Assembly: GCA_035452965.1 (NCBI GenBank)
Contig: DAOTCE010000005.1
Location: 250,914 to 314,913 of the forward strand
From: Candidatus Paceibacterota bacterium
Lineage (GTDB): Bacteria; Verrucomicrobiota; Verrucomicrobiia; Limisphaerales; UBA8199
DNA length: 64,000 nucleotides
Direction: 5' to 3'
Shown here in pieces: positions 50,644 through 58,632 of the stretch (the first letter of the stretch is position 1; each line of letters opens with the position of its first letter). Both the position numbers and the translations under genes were made by a program. The notes under the pieces are model-generated. The model did no database searches, was not told the origin of the DNA, and was given only the letters and a program-made list of their open reading frames with translations.

Positions 50644-53142
50644 TCAGCTTGAAAGCGCGCCTGCGGGGGCGGCGTTCTGCGAGAAGACCAGGTGGTCATT
50701 GTCCACGGTCACGAGGATTGGTTCACCCTCGTGGAATATGCCTCGGAGGATCTCCTCGGCCAGCGGGTCTTCGAGAGAGCGTTCGACTGCGCGGCGCATG
50801 GGGCGCGCGCCGTACAGCGGATCGTAGCCTTTGGTGACCAGGAACTCCTTCGCCTTGTCATCCAGTTGCAGCACAATGTTCTTGGCTTTGAGCCGCTGCA
50901 TCACTTTTGTGATCTCCAAATCGAGGATTTGGATTAAATCCGGCTTGGTGAGCGCCCGGAAGACGATGATGTCGTCCAGCCGATTCAGGAACTCCGGCCG
51001 GAAAGTCTTCTTGGCCTCGTCCAAGATCTTCTCACGCATCTTCTCGTAGCTGTTCTCGTCGGTTATCGGCGAGAAGCCGAGCGTGGACTGTTTTCGGATC
51101 GTGTCAGAGCCAACGTTTGAGGTCATGAGGATAATCGTATTCCGGAAGTTGACCACGCGGCCCACATTGTCGGTCAACTTGCCTTCCTCGAGGATCTGCA
51201 ACAGCATGTTCCAGACGTCAGGGTGTGCTTTCTCAATTTCATCGAAGAGCACCACCGAGTAGGGCTTGCGGCGCACCTGTTCTGTCAGCTGGCCCCCTTC
51301 TTCATAACCAACATAACCGGGGGGAGACCCAATCAAGCGGGAGACGTTGAACTTCTCCATGTATTCGCTCATGTCGAGCTGGACGAGGGCCTTGGAGTCG
51401 CCAAATAGCTGCTCCGCGAGGGTCTTGGCGAGCAGGGTCTTGCCGACGCCCGTCGGGCCGAGCAACGCGAAGGTGCCGATGGGCCGGCGGGGATCCTTCA
51501 GGTCGGCGCGGGAGCGGCGCAGGGCTTTGCATAAAGATGAAACAGCCTCACGCTGGCCGATAACAACTTTGCCCATTTCGTTTTCGACTTGCAGCAGCCG
51601 TTGCATTTCGCCCTGCTCCATTCGTTGGAGTGGAATGCCAGTCCATTTGGAAACCACGTGTAAGATGTCTTCCTCGTCCACCTTGATGCGTTTTTCTTCG
51701 CGCGTTGTGCGCCACCCTTTCAGCAGAGCCTCAAGCTTCTCTTTTGCCTGCTTCTCGTTGTCACGCATGGACGCGGCACCTTCGAAGTCCTGGTTTTTTA
51801 TCGCCCGTTCCTTTTTGGCCTTGATCTCCTCAATCTCGGTCTCGAGCGCTTTAACCTCCGGAGGGCGGGTCATCGTGCTGATGCGAGCCCGGGAGCCGGC
51901 CTCGTCCATCACATCTATGGCTTTGTCGGGCAGGTAGCGATCAGTGATGTATCGGTCGGAGAGTCTGACCGAGGCTTCAATCGCCTTGTCGGTGAACTCG
52001 GCCTTGTGGTGGTCTTCGTACTTGGGGCGCAGGCCCTTAAGGATCAGGATTGCCTCTTCGATTGAGGGTGCTTCGACTTTGACGGCCTGGAAGCGACGCT
52101 CCAACGCGGCGTCCTTCTCGATGTACTTGCGGTACTCGTTAAGCGTGGTGGCGCCAATGCACTGGAGTTCACCCCGGCTAAGGGCTGGCTTGATTATATT
52201 CGAGGCGTCCATTGTGCCTTCAGCGGAGCCGGCGCCGACGATGGTGTGCAGTTCGTCAATGAACAGAATGATGTTCTTGGAGCGCCGAATCTCGTCCATG
52301 ACCGCCTTAATGCGCTCTTCGAACTGGCCGCGGTATTTGGTGCCGGCGACCATCAGGGCCAGGTCGAGTGTAATGACGCGCCGGTCGCGAAGCAGTTCCG
52401 GGACGTTGCCGGCGGCGACTTCCTGTGCCAAACCCTCCACAATGGCCGTCTTGCCGACACCCGCCTCGCCGAGCAGCACCGGGTTGTTCTTGGTGCGCCG
52501 ACACAGGATCTGAATGACCCGCTCGATCTCGCTCTTGCGGCCGATGACGGGGTCCATTTCCCCTTTCCGCGCGATCTCTGTCAAATCGCGGCCGAATGCC
52601 TTGAGAGCGGGGGTTTTGATTTCGCCCTTCTTCTCAGGCGCTGGCTTCTCTGGAGCCTCGCTCGGCGTTCCTTCATCCTGGGCTGCGAAGTTGGGATCGA
52701 GTTCCTTCAGGATCTCCTGCCGGGTTTGTTCGATATCAACATCGAGGTTCTTGAGGACACGGGCGGCGACGCCGTCGCCCTCGCGGAGCAGGCCAAGCAG
52801 AATGTGCTCCGTGCCAACGTAAGTATGATTGAGGGCCTTGGCCTCCTTCTGCGCAAGCGCGAGCACTTTCTTAACCCGCGGAGTGTAGGGAATATTGCCC
52901 ATCATCTTCTGGTCGGGTCCCGTGCCAACCTGCTTCTCGACTTCCAGGCGGACCGTGTCCAGATCCAGGCCGAGTTTCTGGAGGACGTTGACCGCCACCC
53001 CCTGATTCAGCTTGATTAGTCCGAGGAGAAGATGTTCGGTACCAACGAAGTTGTGGTTGAACCGGTCGGCTTCCTTGCGGGCCAGTGCGAGCACCTGTTG
53101 TGCGCGCGGGGTGAAGTTGTTCATGGCTTCCTGATCGCTCAT
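50644..53142 (-). CDS. clpC: ATP-dependent Clp protease ATPase ClpC
   Basis: An 832-residue AAA+ unfoldase. The N-terminal domain has two Clp repeats (VGTEHLLLGLIK and VGTEHILLGLLRE). The first ATPase domain carries GEAGVGKTAIVEGLAQE and LFIDELHTIVGAG. A UVR-like coiled middle domain follows (IKNQDFEGAASMRDNEKQAK). The second ATPase domain has GPTGVGKTLLAKTLAEQLFG and the ClpP-docking tripeptide LGF in STLGFSP. ClpC delivers unfolded or arginine-phosphorylated proteins to ClpP. Start ATG 53142 is supported by a GAGATGAG upstream. It is the last gene of ilvE-mcsA-mcsB-clpC. The 266 bases after it have no gene. Confidence 0.97.
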   Translation of the reverse strand: MSDQEAMNNFTPRAQQVLALARKEADRFNHNFVGTEHLLLGLIKLNQGVAVNVLQKLGLDLDTVRLEVEKQVGTGPDQKMMGNIPYTPRVKKVLALAQKEAKALNHTYVGTEHILLGLLREGDGVAARVLKNLDVDIEQTRQEILKELDPNFAAQDEGTPSEAPEKPAPEKKGEIKTPALKAFGRDLTEIARKGEMDPVIGRKSEIERVIQILCRRTKNNPVLLGEAGVGKTAIVEGLAQEVAAGNVPELLRDRRVITLDLALMVAGTKYRGQFEERIKAVMDEIRRSKNIILFIDELHTIVGAGSAEGTMDASNIIKPALSRGELQCIGATTLNEYRKYIEKDAALERRFQAVKVEAPSIEEAILILKGLRPKYEDHHKAEFTDKAIEASVRLSDRYITDRYLPDKAIDVMDEAGSRARISTMTRPPEVKALETEIEEIKAKKERAIKNQDFEGAASMRDNEKQAKEKLEALLKGWRTTREEKRIKVDEEDILHVVSKWTGIPLQRMEQGEMQRLLQVENEMGKVVIGQREAVSSLCKALRRSRADLKDPRRPIGTFALLGPTGVGKTLLAKTLAEQLFGDSKALVQLDMSEYMEKFNVSRLIGSPPGYVGYEEGGQLTEQVRRKPYSVVLFDEIEKAHPDVWNMLLQILEEGKLTDNVGRVVNFRNTIILMTSNVGSDTIRKQSTLGFSPITDENSYEKMREKILDEAKKTFRPEFLNRLDDIIVFRALTKPDLIQILDLEITKVMQRLKAKNIVLQLDDKAKEFLVTKGYDPLYGARPMRRAVERSLEDPLAEEILRGIFHEGEPILVTVDNDHLVFSQNAAPAGALSS

Positions 53143-53165
53143 ATATTACTCATCTCAAAATGCAG

Positions 53166-54278
53166 TCACTCTGTCGGTTTGTCCAATCCCGTTGCCGGTG
53201 GTGCGGGCGGCTGGGCGATGGGGCGGCTGACTGGCCGCAGGCGGTCGCGCAGCATATCAGCGCGCAGCAAGTCACGGTCCTCGGCGGAGAGCTTCTCTGA
53301 ATGCTGCTTCTGCAGGTGTGCTGGCTGGGTCAAAATGAACAATTCGTCCACCAGGGACCGGTCCACACCGGGGAACTGTTGCGCGTCCACGCCCAGGCGA
53401 AGCAGCGACAGCAGGTTCATGGTTTCCTTGGAAGAGATGCTGTGGGCGTTTGCCAGAATTCCGTACGCGCGCCCGATGTGGTTGAATACCATTTTGGGTT
53501 TCTTCTCCAATAGGTTGGCGCGGGCGTTTTCCTCGTGCTCGATGATCTGGCTGAGGACTTTTTCGAGGCGCTCGACGATGGCGCTTTCGGGCTCGCCCAA
53601 AGTCATCTGGTTGGACACCTGAAAGACATTGCCCAGCGCCTCAGTGCCTTCGCCGTAGAGGCCGCGAACGGCCAAGCCAAGCTTGTTCACCGACTGGATA
53701 ATCGGGTTGATTTGTTCGGCCAGCACAAGCCCGGGCAAGTGAAGCATGGCGCTGACCCGGATGCCGGTGCCGAGGTTCGTCGGGCAGGCGGTCAAGTAGC
53801 CGAGGTTGGGATCGAACGCAAAGGAGAGCTTCTTCTCCAATGCGGAATCCGCCGCATCAATAGTGGCCCACGCGCGGCGCAGTTGGAGGCCGAGGCACAG
53901 GGCCTGCATGCGCAGGTGGTCTTCCTCGTTGATCATGAAACAAAGCGTTTCGTCCCGGTTAAGCACCAACCCGCTGCCGGCGCTCTTGGCCGCATGTTCG
54001 CGGCTGATGAGATGGCGTTCCACGAGGATCTGCTTGTCCAGGACGGATAGCCGGTCCATGGTCCCGGAGAAAGCGCCTTTCATTTCCGGGAGAGCCTCAA
54101 TCGTGGGCTGAATGAGATCCAGCACGCGCATTCGTTCCGGCTTCTTCGCCCAGCCCGGGAAAGCGGCATTCTTGAGGTTGCGGGCCAGGCGGACGCGGCT
54201 GGACATCACAATCCGGTCATGGGGGCCTTTGCGACGAGCGCTTTCGGCCGGCGGGATAAGGAAGGCGTGGAGGTCCAT
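53166..54278 (-). CDS. mcsB: Protein arginine kinase McsB
   Basis: A 370-residue kinase of the phosphagen-kinase fold. Motifs are SSRVRLARNLKNAAFPGW, INEEDHLRMQ and CPTNLGTGIRVSAMLHLPGL, followed by RAYGILANAHSISSKETMNL and LLRLGVDAQQFPGV, which in McsB form the phosphoarginine-binding site. It phosphorylates arginines in misfolded or regulatory proteins and marks them for ClpCP. ATG 54278 is used; a TTG three codons upstream would overlap the mcsA stop. It lies between mcsA and clpC with small gaps (5 and 23 bases). Confidence 0.96.
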   Translation of the reverse strand: MDLHAFLIPPAESARRKGPHDRIVMSSRVRLARNLKNAAFPGWAKKPERMRVLDLIQPTIEALPEMKGAFSGTMDRLSVLDKQILVERHLISREHAAKSAGSGLVLNRDETLCFMINEEDHLRMQALCLGLQLRRAWATIDAADSALEKKLSFAFDPNLGYLTACPTNLGTGIRVSAMLHLPGLVLAEQINPIIQSVNKLGLAVRGLYGEGTEALGNVFQVSNQMTLGEPESAIVERLEKVLSQIIEHEENARANLLEKKPKMVFNHIGRAYGILANAHSISSKETMNLLSLLRLGVDAQQFPGVDRSLVDELFILTQPAHLQKQHSEKLSAEDRDLLRADMLRDRLRPVSRPIAQPPAPPATGLDKPTE

Positions 54279-54283
54279 GTGCG

Positions 54284-54793
54284 TCAACTAGCGGTCTTCT
54301 CAGCGGCCCGGGCCGTGATTTGCTTAATCTCGTCCCGCAGGATGGCCGCCTGCTCGAAATCCTCCGCTTCGATGGCTTTGGCGAGCTTCTTTTGGAGGCT
54401 GTTTACGCGGTCGGACAGGTCGCGGGTCTTGCGCAACGATTCAGGCACCTTTCCCACGTGCCTTGTGCCTTTGTGCATTGTCTTCAGCAAGCCTTCCAGT
54501 GGCTCCGCAAAGGCCACGTAACATTCCGCGCAGCCCAACCGGCCCGCCTTCTTGAAATCTGCCTGGGTAAAACCACACACGGGGCATTTCAGCCCGGTCT
54601 CGCCACCGGCTTGCTCAATCTCCTGCGTGGCGCCCAATCCAAACAGCTCGTCCACGAAACTGAACGCCGTAGGGTCGTTCATTCCCGTGCCCTTGGCACA
54701 TTCTTCGCACAGGTCCACGTTGTGCTTCTTGTCCCCCGAGATGTTCGTATAGTGGACGGTGGCTTCTCGTTCCTTGCAGATGTTGCACAACAT
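54284..54793 (-). CDS. mcsA: McsA, activator of the McsB kinase
   Basis: A 169-residue protein. Two zinc-finger-like sites are visible, CNICKE...CEEC near the start and CPVCGFTQADF...CAEC in the middle, and the C-terminal helical hairpin is a UVR domain (IEAEDFEQAAILRDEIKQI). McsA binds and activates McsB. Start ATG 54793 lies seven bases after the ilvE stop. The operon is like the Firmicutes clpC operon but lacks CtsR next to it. Confidence 0.93.
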   Translation of the reverse strand: MLCNICKEREATVHYTNISGDKKHNVDLCEECAKGTGMNDPTAFSFVDELFGLGATQEIEQAGGETGLKCPVCGFTQADFKKAGRLGCAECYVAFAEPLEGLLKTMHKGTRHVGKVPESLRKTRDLSDRVNSLQKKLAKAIEAEDFEQAAILRDEIKQITARAAEKTAS

Positions 54794-54800
54794 AAATGGC

Positions 54801-55673
54801 CTAACCGTATATCGGCTCGCCGGACGCTTTCGTCAAGGCATGGTATCGCGTTACCAGATCCTTTGTGATGCGCCCGGGCTTGCCGGTTCCAATGACCCGT
54901 CCGTCAAGCTTGACCACTGGCACCACTTCGGCGGCTGTCCCGGTCAAGAAACACTCGTCTGCGTTGAACATGCTGTAGCGGGTCAGGTTGGGTTCACTCA
55001 CCTTCAGACCCGCTTCTGCCGCCAGTTCCATCACCACCTGTCGGGTAATGCCATGCAACGCGCCGGCCGATAGCGGCGGGGTGAGCAATTCTCTGTCCTT
55101 CACGATGAACACATTGTCCCCGGTGCATTCCGCTACGAACCCCTCGGAATTCAGCATGATTGCCTCCTCGGCGCCCCCGTTGTGCGCCTCGATCTTGGCC
55201 AGGATGTTGTTCAGGTAGTTTAGGGACTTAATGGCCGGGTTGAGCGCGCTGTGCAGGTTTCGCGTCGTAGGCACAGTAATAATCTCCATGCCCCGTTCGT
55301 ACAACTCCGGCGGATAGAGCGTTATCTTCCCGGCAATAATGATAACGGAAGGGCGCTTGCACTTATTCGGATTCAGCCCCAATGTTCCGACGCCTCGGGT
55401 TACGACCAGGCGGATATATGCGTCACGAAGCCGGTTGCGGCGGACGGTCTCGACGATTGCCTTCATCATCTCGGCGCGGTTCATCGGAACCTTCAGCAGA
55501 ATGGCCTTTGCCGAACAGAAGAGCCGGTCAATGTGCTCCTTCAGCCTGAACACCCGGCCGTTGTATGCACGGATGCCCTCGAAAATGCCATCCCCGTAGA
55601 GCAGGCCATGATCGAAAACCGAGATCTTGGCGTCTCGCTCGTGGAGGTATTTTCCGTCAATGTAGATTTTCAT
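54801..55673 (-). CDS. ilvE: Branched-chain amino acid aminotransferase
   Basis: A 290-residue PLP enzyme of fold type IV. The motifs are GIFEGIRAYNGRVFRLKEH, the PLP lysine in IKSLNYLNNILAKIEA, and GFVAECTGDNVFIV. It reversibly transfers the amino group between branched-chain amino acids and 2-oxoglutarate; D-amino acid transaminase is the family alternative. ATG 55673 begins at the family start (KIYIDGKYLHERD); upstream open sequence is not conserved. It heads the leftward operon with mcsA, mcsB and clpC. Confidence 0.9.
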   Translation of the reverse strand: MKIYIDGKYLHERDAKISVFDHGLLYGDGIFEGIRAYNGRVFRLKEHIDRLFCSAKAILLKVPMNRAEMMKAIVETVRRNRLRDAYIRLVVTRGVGTLGLNPNKCKRPSVIIIAGKITLYPPELYERGMEIITVPTTRNLHSALNPAIKSLNYLNNILAKIEAHNGGAEEAIMLNSEGFVAECTGDNVFIVKDRELLTPPLSAGALHGITRQVVMELAAEAGLKVSEPNLTRYSMFNADECFLTGTAAEVVPVVKLDGRVIGTGKPGRITKDLVTRYHALTKASGEPIYG

Positions 55674-55804
55674 GACTCGTATCAGAAGCACACTACGCAA
55701 ACCACGCCGCCAAAGCAAGACTTCTCCCCTCTCCCAAACCTCCTCGCCGATGAGCAAAGACGCCGTTGTTGGCTTTGAGGATAGCTGGGTGATGGCTTGT
55801 TAGT

Positions 55805-55894
55805 GCGGTCAGGCTACGGTGTGTATCCCATGGGGAGCGATCCCCATGGGATACACACCGTAGCAGCACCGTGCCGTCACCGTAAAGCCAAGCC
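55805..55894 (-). repeat. Structured dispersed repeat, copy C (reversed)
   Basis: A perfect 23-bp inverted repeat (55814-55836 and 55841-55863) around a GCGA loop, with CCCATGGGG in the arms. On the minus strand its flank (TTTACGGTGACGGCACGGTG) resembles the left part of copies A and B. Arm bases differ from copies A/B, but the pairing partner changes as well. It lacks the second hairpin. Confidence 0.8.
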
Positions 55895-55942
55895 AAAGGT
55901 GCCGAAATGAGTGGGGAGTAGAGAAAGGAGGCAGTCAGCACT

Positions 55943-55963
55943 ACTGTCCAAAATATGGACAGT
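55943..55963. promoter_or_regulatory. Operator-like dyad ACTGTCCA-N5-TGGACAGT
   Basis: Perfect 8-bp arms with an AAATA spacer, 21 bp in all, in the style of a dimeric repressor site. It stands between ilvE (270 bases) and the tRNA promoter (160 bases). No matching regulator can be named. Confidence 0.4.
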
Positions 55964-56121
55964 GCGCAGGTTTGAGCTTGGTGGGGTCTGTCAGGTGCCG
56001 GCTGGGGAGCAATGATGACCTTGCATTCCCTGTGCCTCGGCCATCCGGGTTGTGCGGGCGAATACCACGGTTGGCACTTTTCAGAAGAGAGTGAGAAGCT
56101 TCACTTTTCTGTGCTATTTGC

Positions 56122-56149
56122 GTGACAAGGGAGCTGGCTCAGCTATATT
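56122..56149 (+). promoter_or_regulatory. Sigma-70-like promoter of tRNA-Glu
   Basis: GTGACA (56122-56127) and TATATT (56144-56149) with a 16-base spacer. The predicted start is about 6-10 bases after the -10 box, just before the tRNA at 56165. Fits a strong housekeeping promoter. Confidence 0.5.
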
Positions 56150-56164
56150 TCGAATCCCTTGGAC

Positions 56165-56239
56165 GACCCTATCGTCTAGCGGTTAGGACACCGCCCTTTC
56201 ACGGCGGCGGCACGGGTTCGAGTCCCGTTAGGGTCGCCA
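56165..56239 (+). tRNA. tRNA-Glu (anticodon TTC)
   Basis: A 75-base cloverleaf with encoded CCA. The acceptor stem is GACCCTA pairing TAGGGTC. The anticodon stem is CCGCC/GGCGG with loop CTTTCAC, so the anticodon TTC (56198-56200) reads GAA/GAG. The T arm is ACGGG-TTCGAGT-CCCGT. All stems pair perfectly in the parts I checked. Confidence 0.97.
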
Positions 56240-56356
56240 TTTGTGTCCGGGAGTGCTGGTGCCACGGCAGGCCGGCGAACGAGGGGGCGTGTGCGACTTA
56301 TGCAGGTGCAGTTTTGAGTTGGCCACGCCAGTGAATTCTGATTTTTTGGCATTGTT

Positions 56357-57007
56357 ATGAAGAGTCTCATTTGCAAATTGGTGGCGGGCTTGTTCTTGGT
56401 TTCGTTGTTGAGCGCCCCCGCTTATGCCCAGGGCCGCATTGCCACAGTTGATCTGCGCAAGCTCTTCGACAACTACTGGAAGACCAAGCAGGCGGACGCG
56501 GTGCTGAAGAACCAGGCTGCTGACGTCGAGAAGGAGTTCAAGACCATGCTCGACGATTTGAAGAAGTCCAAAGAGGACTATCAAACGCTGTTGGCAGAGG
56601 CGAACAACCAGACTTACTCCCTCGATGAACGCGAGAGGCGGAAGAAGACAGCCGAGGACAAGCTTAAGCGAATCAAAGAGGAGGAGGATGCCATTACGCA
56701 GTATGACCGCCGGGCACGCACCACGCTGGACGAACAAACCAAGCGCATGCGCGGCAGCCTGGTCGAGGAAATCCGCACCGCGATCAAGGGCAAGGCGACA
56801 GACGCCGGTTATGCGCTGGTGCTCGACACCGCGTCGGAGGGCGCCAATGGCACCCCGATTGTGCTCTATACGAACAACGAGAACGACATTACCGATGCTG
56901 TCCTTGCCCAGATCAATATTGGAGCGCCGGCCGCTGAAGCGCCGAAGTCGGATGAAAAGGCAAGCGGCCTGAACTTGAAGGACGACAAGAAGAAGGATAA
57001 GAAGTAA
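56357..57007 (+). CDS. OmpH/Skp-family periplasmic chaperone
   Basis: A 216-residue exported protein. The signal peptide is KSLICKLVAGLFLVSLLSAP, cut near AYAQG. The mature part starts with the OmpH-like RIATVDLRKLFDNYWKTKQA. A long charged coiled-coil (EANNQTYSLDERERRKKTAE) follows, then a beta strand region (GYALVLDTASEGANGTP) and a Lys-rich tail. Skp/OmpH trimers hold outer-membrane proteins in the periplasm. The start is ATG 56357. It follows tRNA-Glu by 117 bases and is the only gene of its unit as far as visible. Confidence 0.9.
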   Translation: MKSLICKLVAGLFLVSLLSAPAYAQGRIATVDLRKLFDNYWKTKQADAVLKNQAADVEKEFKTMLDDLKKSKEDYQTLLAEANNQTYSLDERERRKKTAEDKLKRIKEEEDAITQYDRRARTTLDEQTKRMRGSLVEEIRTAIKGKATDAGYALVLDTASEGANGTPIVLYTNNENDITDAVLAQINIGAPAAEAPKSDEKASGLNLKDDKKKDKK

Positions 57008-57035
57008 CGGCGCTGCTTTTCCAACAGCTCAGCTT

Positions 57036-57437
57036 TGGCTGAGCCCGCCCGGCGAAAGGGCTGCGCACCACGCATTGGTCCAGCTTCAGATCCGCCACCT
57101 TGGCCGCGTTCTCGCCGGGAAACCAATGGTCCGCCTGACCGAGCCGATTGTAGCGCATCTTGCCCCATGCGACCAGGTCGAGCGACTTGGCGAAAGTCCA
57201 CAGGCGCAGGATTTCCAGCACATTCACCTGGCCGGGCACATCCACGTATGGTGGCAAACCTTCCGGCCAGCGATCGCACCATTCGGCGCCCAGCACTTCT
57301 TGCATCTGTTCCCTTAAGCGCGTCTCGATTGGCGCAATCGTCCCGGCGATGCAGTCGTAGTGTTCAAGGGCGCGAACATGCTCATCGATGCCGTGGCCCA
57401 AGGCTAAGGCTGGGCCAAAGCCCGGCCAAGAAGAAGA
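57036..57437 (-). pseudogene. Remnant of an aldo/keto reductase C-terminus
   Basis: The minus-strand frame encodes phrases I recall from the C-terminus of verrucomicrobial/planctomycete aldo/keto reductases: ALGHGIDEHVRALEHYD, EGLPPYVDVPGQVNVLEILR, AKSLDLVAWGKMRYN and DHWFPG. No N-terminal barrel precedes it; a TGA stands at 57438 and the response-regulator gene ends at 57455. At the other end the expected ELLEK stretch is found in another frame, so a frameshift is likely near 57040. It is most likely a decayed gene; a short functional peptide is possible but less likely. There is no convincing start codon other than TTG 57401. Confidence 0.5.
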
Positions 57438-57454
57438 TCAGGTTTCTTACCGAT

Positions 57455-58147
57455 CTATGTGGGGTTTTCCTGCTTCACCCACGTCGTGGCGCAATGGGTG
57501 AGTTCTGCCGCGCTGGCCAGGTTGAGCTTTTGTTTAATCTGCTCGCGGTAATACTCGATGGTCTTGACGCTCAATTTCAGCACGTGTGCGATTTCCTTCG
57601 TCTTCTTCCATTGTCCGATGAGTTGAAAGACTTCCAACTCCCGATCGCTGAGGCCCTCAACGGGGGACTGTTGGATGTTTCTTGGCCCTCGGACCTGCTG
57701 CTGCAGCATCTTGGCGGCAAGCGTGTCGCTCACGTAGATGTTCCCACTTAGCACCCGGCGGATGGCTGTAACCACCCGGTCCAGCGCATCCCCCTTCATC
57801 AGGTACCCGAGCGCCCCCGCGCGAAACGCGATTTCCGCGTATATGGACTCATCATGCGCGCTCACTACCAGCACCGGCAATCCGGCGTGCTGAGCCTTGA
57901 TGTTGCGCATTAACTCCAGCCCGCTGCTTTCCTTGAGGGAGATATCGGCGATGACGAGGTCCGGTTTGAGCTTTCCGATGGCGCTGAGCGCATTGGCAGC
58001 GTCTTCCTCTTCCCCGCAAACTACCAGGTCGCTCTGCTGGTTCACGAGCTGGGCGATGCCGTAGCGGACTACCGCGTGATCATCTACCAGCAGTATCCGT
58101 CTGCGGGTGTCCTTTACTTGATTCTGTTTGGCGTGGGCCATGGTCAT
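57455..58147 (-). CDS. NarL/FixJ-type response regulator
   Basis: A 230-residue regulator. The receiver domain (about 15-135) has LVDDHAVVR, the phospho-acceptor Asp in PDLVIADISLKESSG and the Lys of YLMKGDAL. The C-terminal LuxR-type helix-turn-helix is SDRELEVFQLIGQWKKTKEI then VLKLSVKTIEYYREQIKQKL. The histidine kinase is not adjacent, so the input is unknown. Start ATG 58147 (58141 is an alternative). It is followed downstream by the aldo/keto reductase remnant. Confidence 0.92.
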   Translation of the reverse strand: MTMAHAKQNQVKDTRRRILLVDDHAVVRYGIAQLVNQQSDLVVCGEEEDAANALSAIGKLKPDLVIADISLKESSGLELMRNIKAQHAGLPVLVVSAHDESIYAEIAFRAGALGYLMKGDALDRVVTAIRRVLSGNIYVSDTLAAKMLQQQVRGPRNIQQSPVEGLSDRELEVFQLIGQWKKTKEIAHVLKLSVKTIEYYREQIKQKLNLASAAELTHCATTWVKQENPT

Positions 58148-58632
58148 CTATCAGTGTGTTCAAGGCGAAGGTTCTCGCATCGGGCATCAACGAAACCGCG
58201 AGCAAGCCTCTCCACCCAAGTGCCTCATCCGCCCCGCCCTTTCTGCAACCGGCGTGGACGGCGTGCAATTTCATTAGCAAACCATGCAGGTTATGGGCCA
58301 ATCTCGCGGTTTTGCCATAAAGCCGCCTTTGCCAGAGTTAGGCCGGCTTGGATTCCGCTGCGTTGCCTCAATTCTGGACAGATGTTGGCAGAGGCTGGGT
58401 CAATCTGATTATGCCGCTTTCCGATGTTGGCGCCTTTACGCCATCGTCAGAGGTCGAAGGGGCCGCCTGCTTTTTGGCCGGGACAAATTGTTGTCCGTGC
58501 CTTACTTGGGATTGTGGTCTCCGGGAAGCGCGGTGTCCGACTCACTTGACTGGCGCGAATCTGCCCCTAGATTCTCGCCATGTCTTTCGAGGTTCCACCG
58601 GACGCCGCGCGGCGATTATTTGACGTAACCAC
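58148..58632 (+). other. Intergenic region before MFS gene
   Basis: About 485 bases. No long gene is credible. A short frame (58580-58636, 18 codons, MSFEVPPDAARRL...) ends at TGA that overlaps the GTG start of the MFS gene, and could be a leader peptide; no clear ribosome-binding site is visible before it. Confidence 0.4.

Larger units (their letters stand above)
55674..56164 (+). other. Intergenic region before tRNA-Glu
   Basis: About 490 bases without a gene. It holds the reversed structured repeat (55805-55894), an operator-like dyad (55943-55963) and the tRNA promoter (56122-56149). The rest is unstructured to the eye. Confidence 0.6.

Noticed and set aside
58284..58628. Open frame of 114 codons before the MFS gene
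   Set aside because: Composition rich in Arg, Cys and Trp, no homology-like pattern and no ribosome-binding site.
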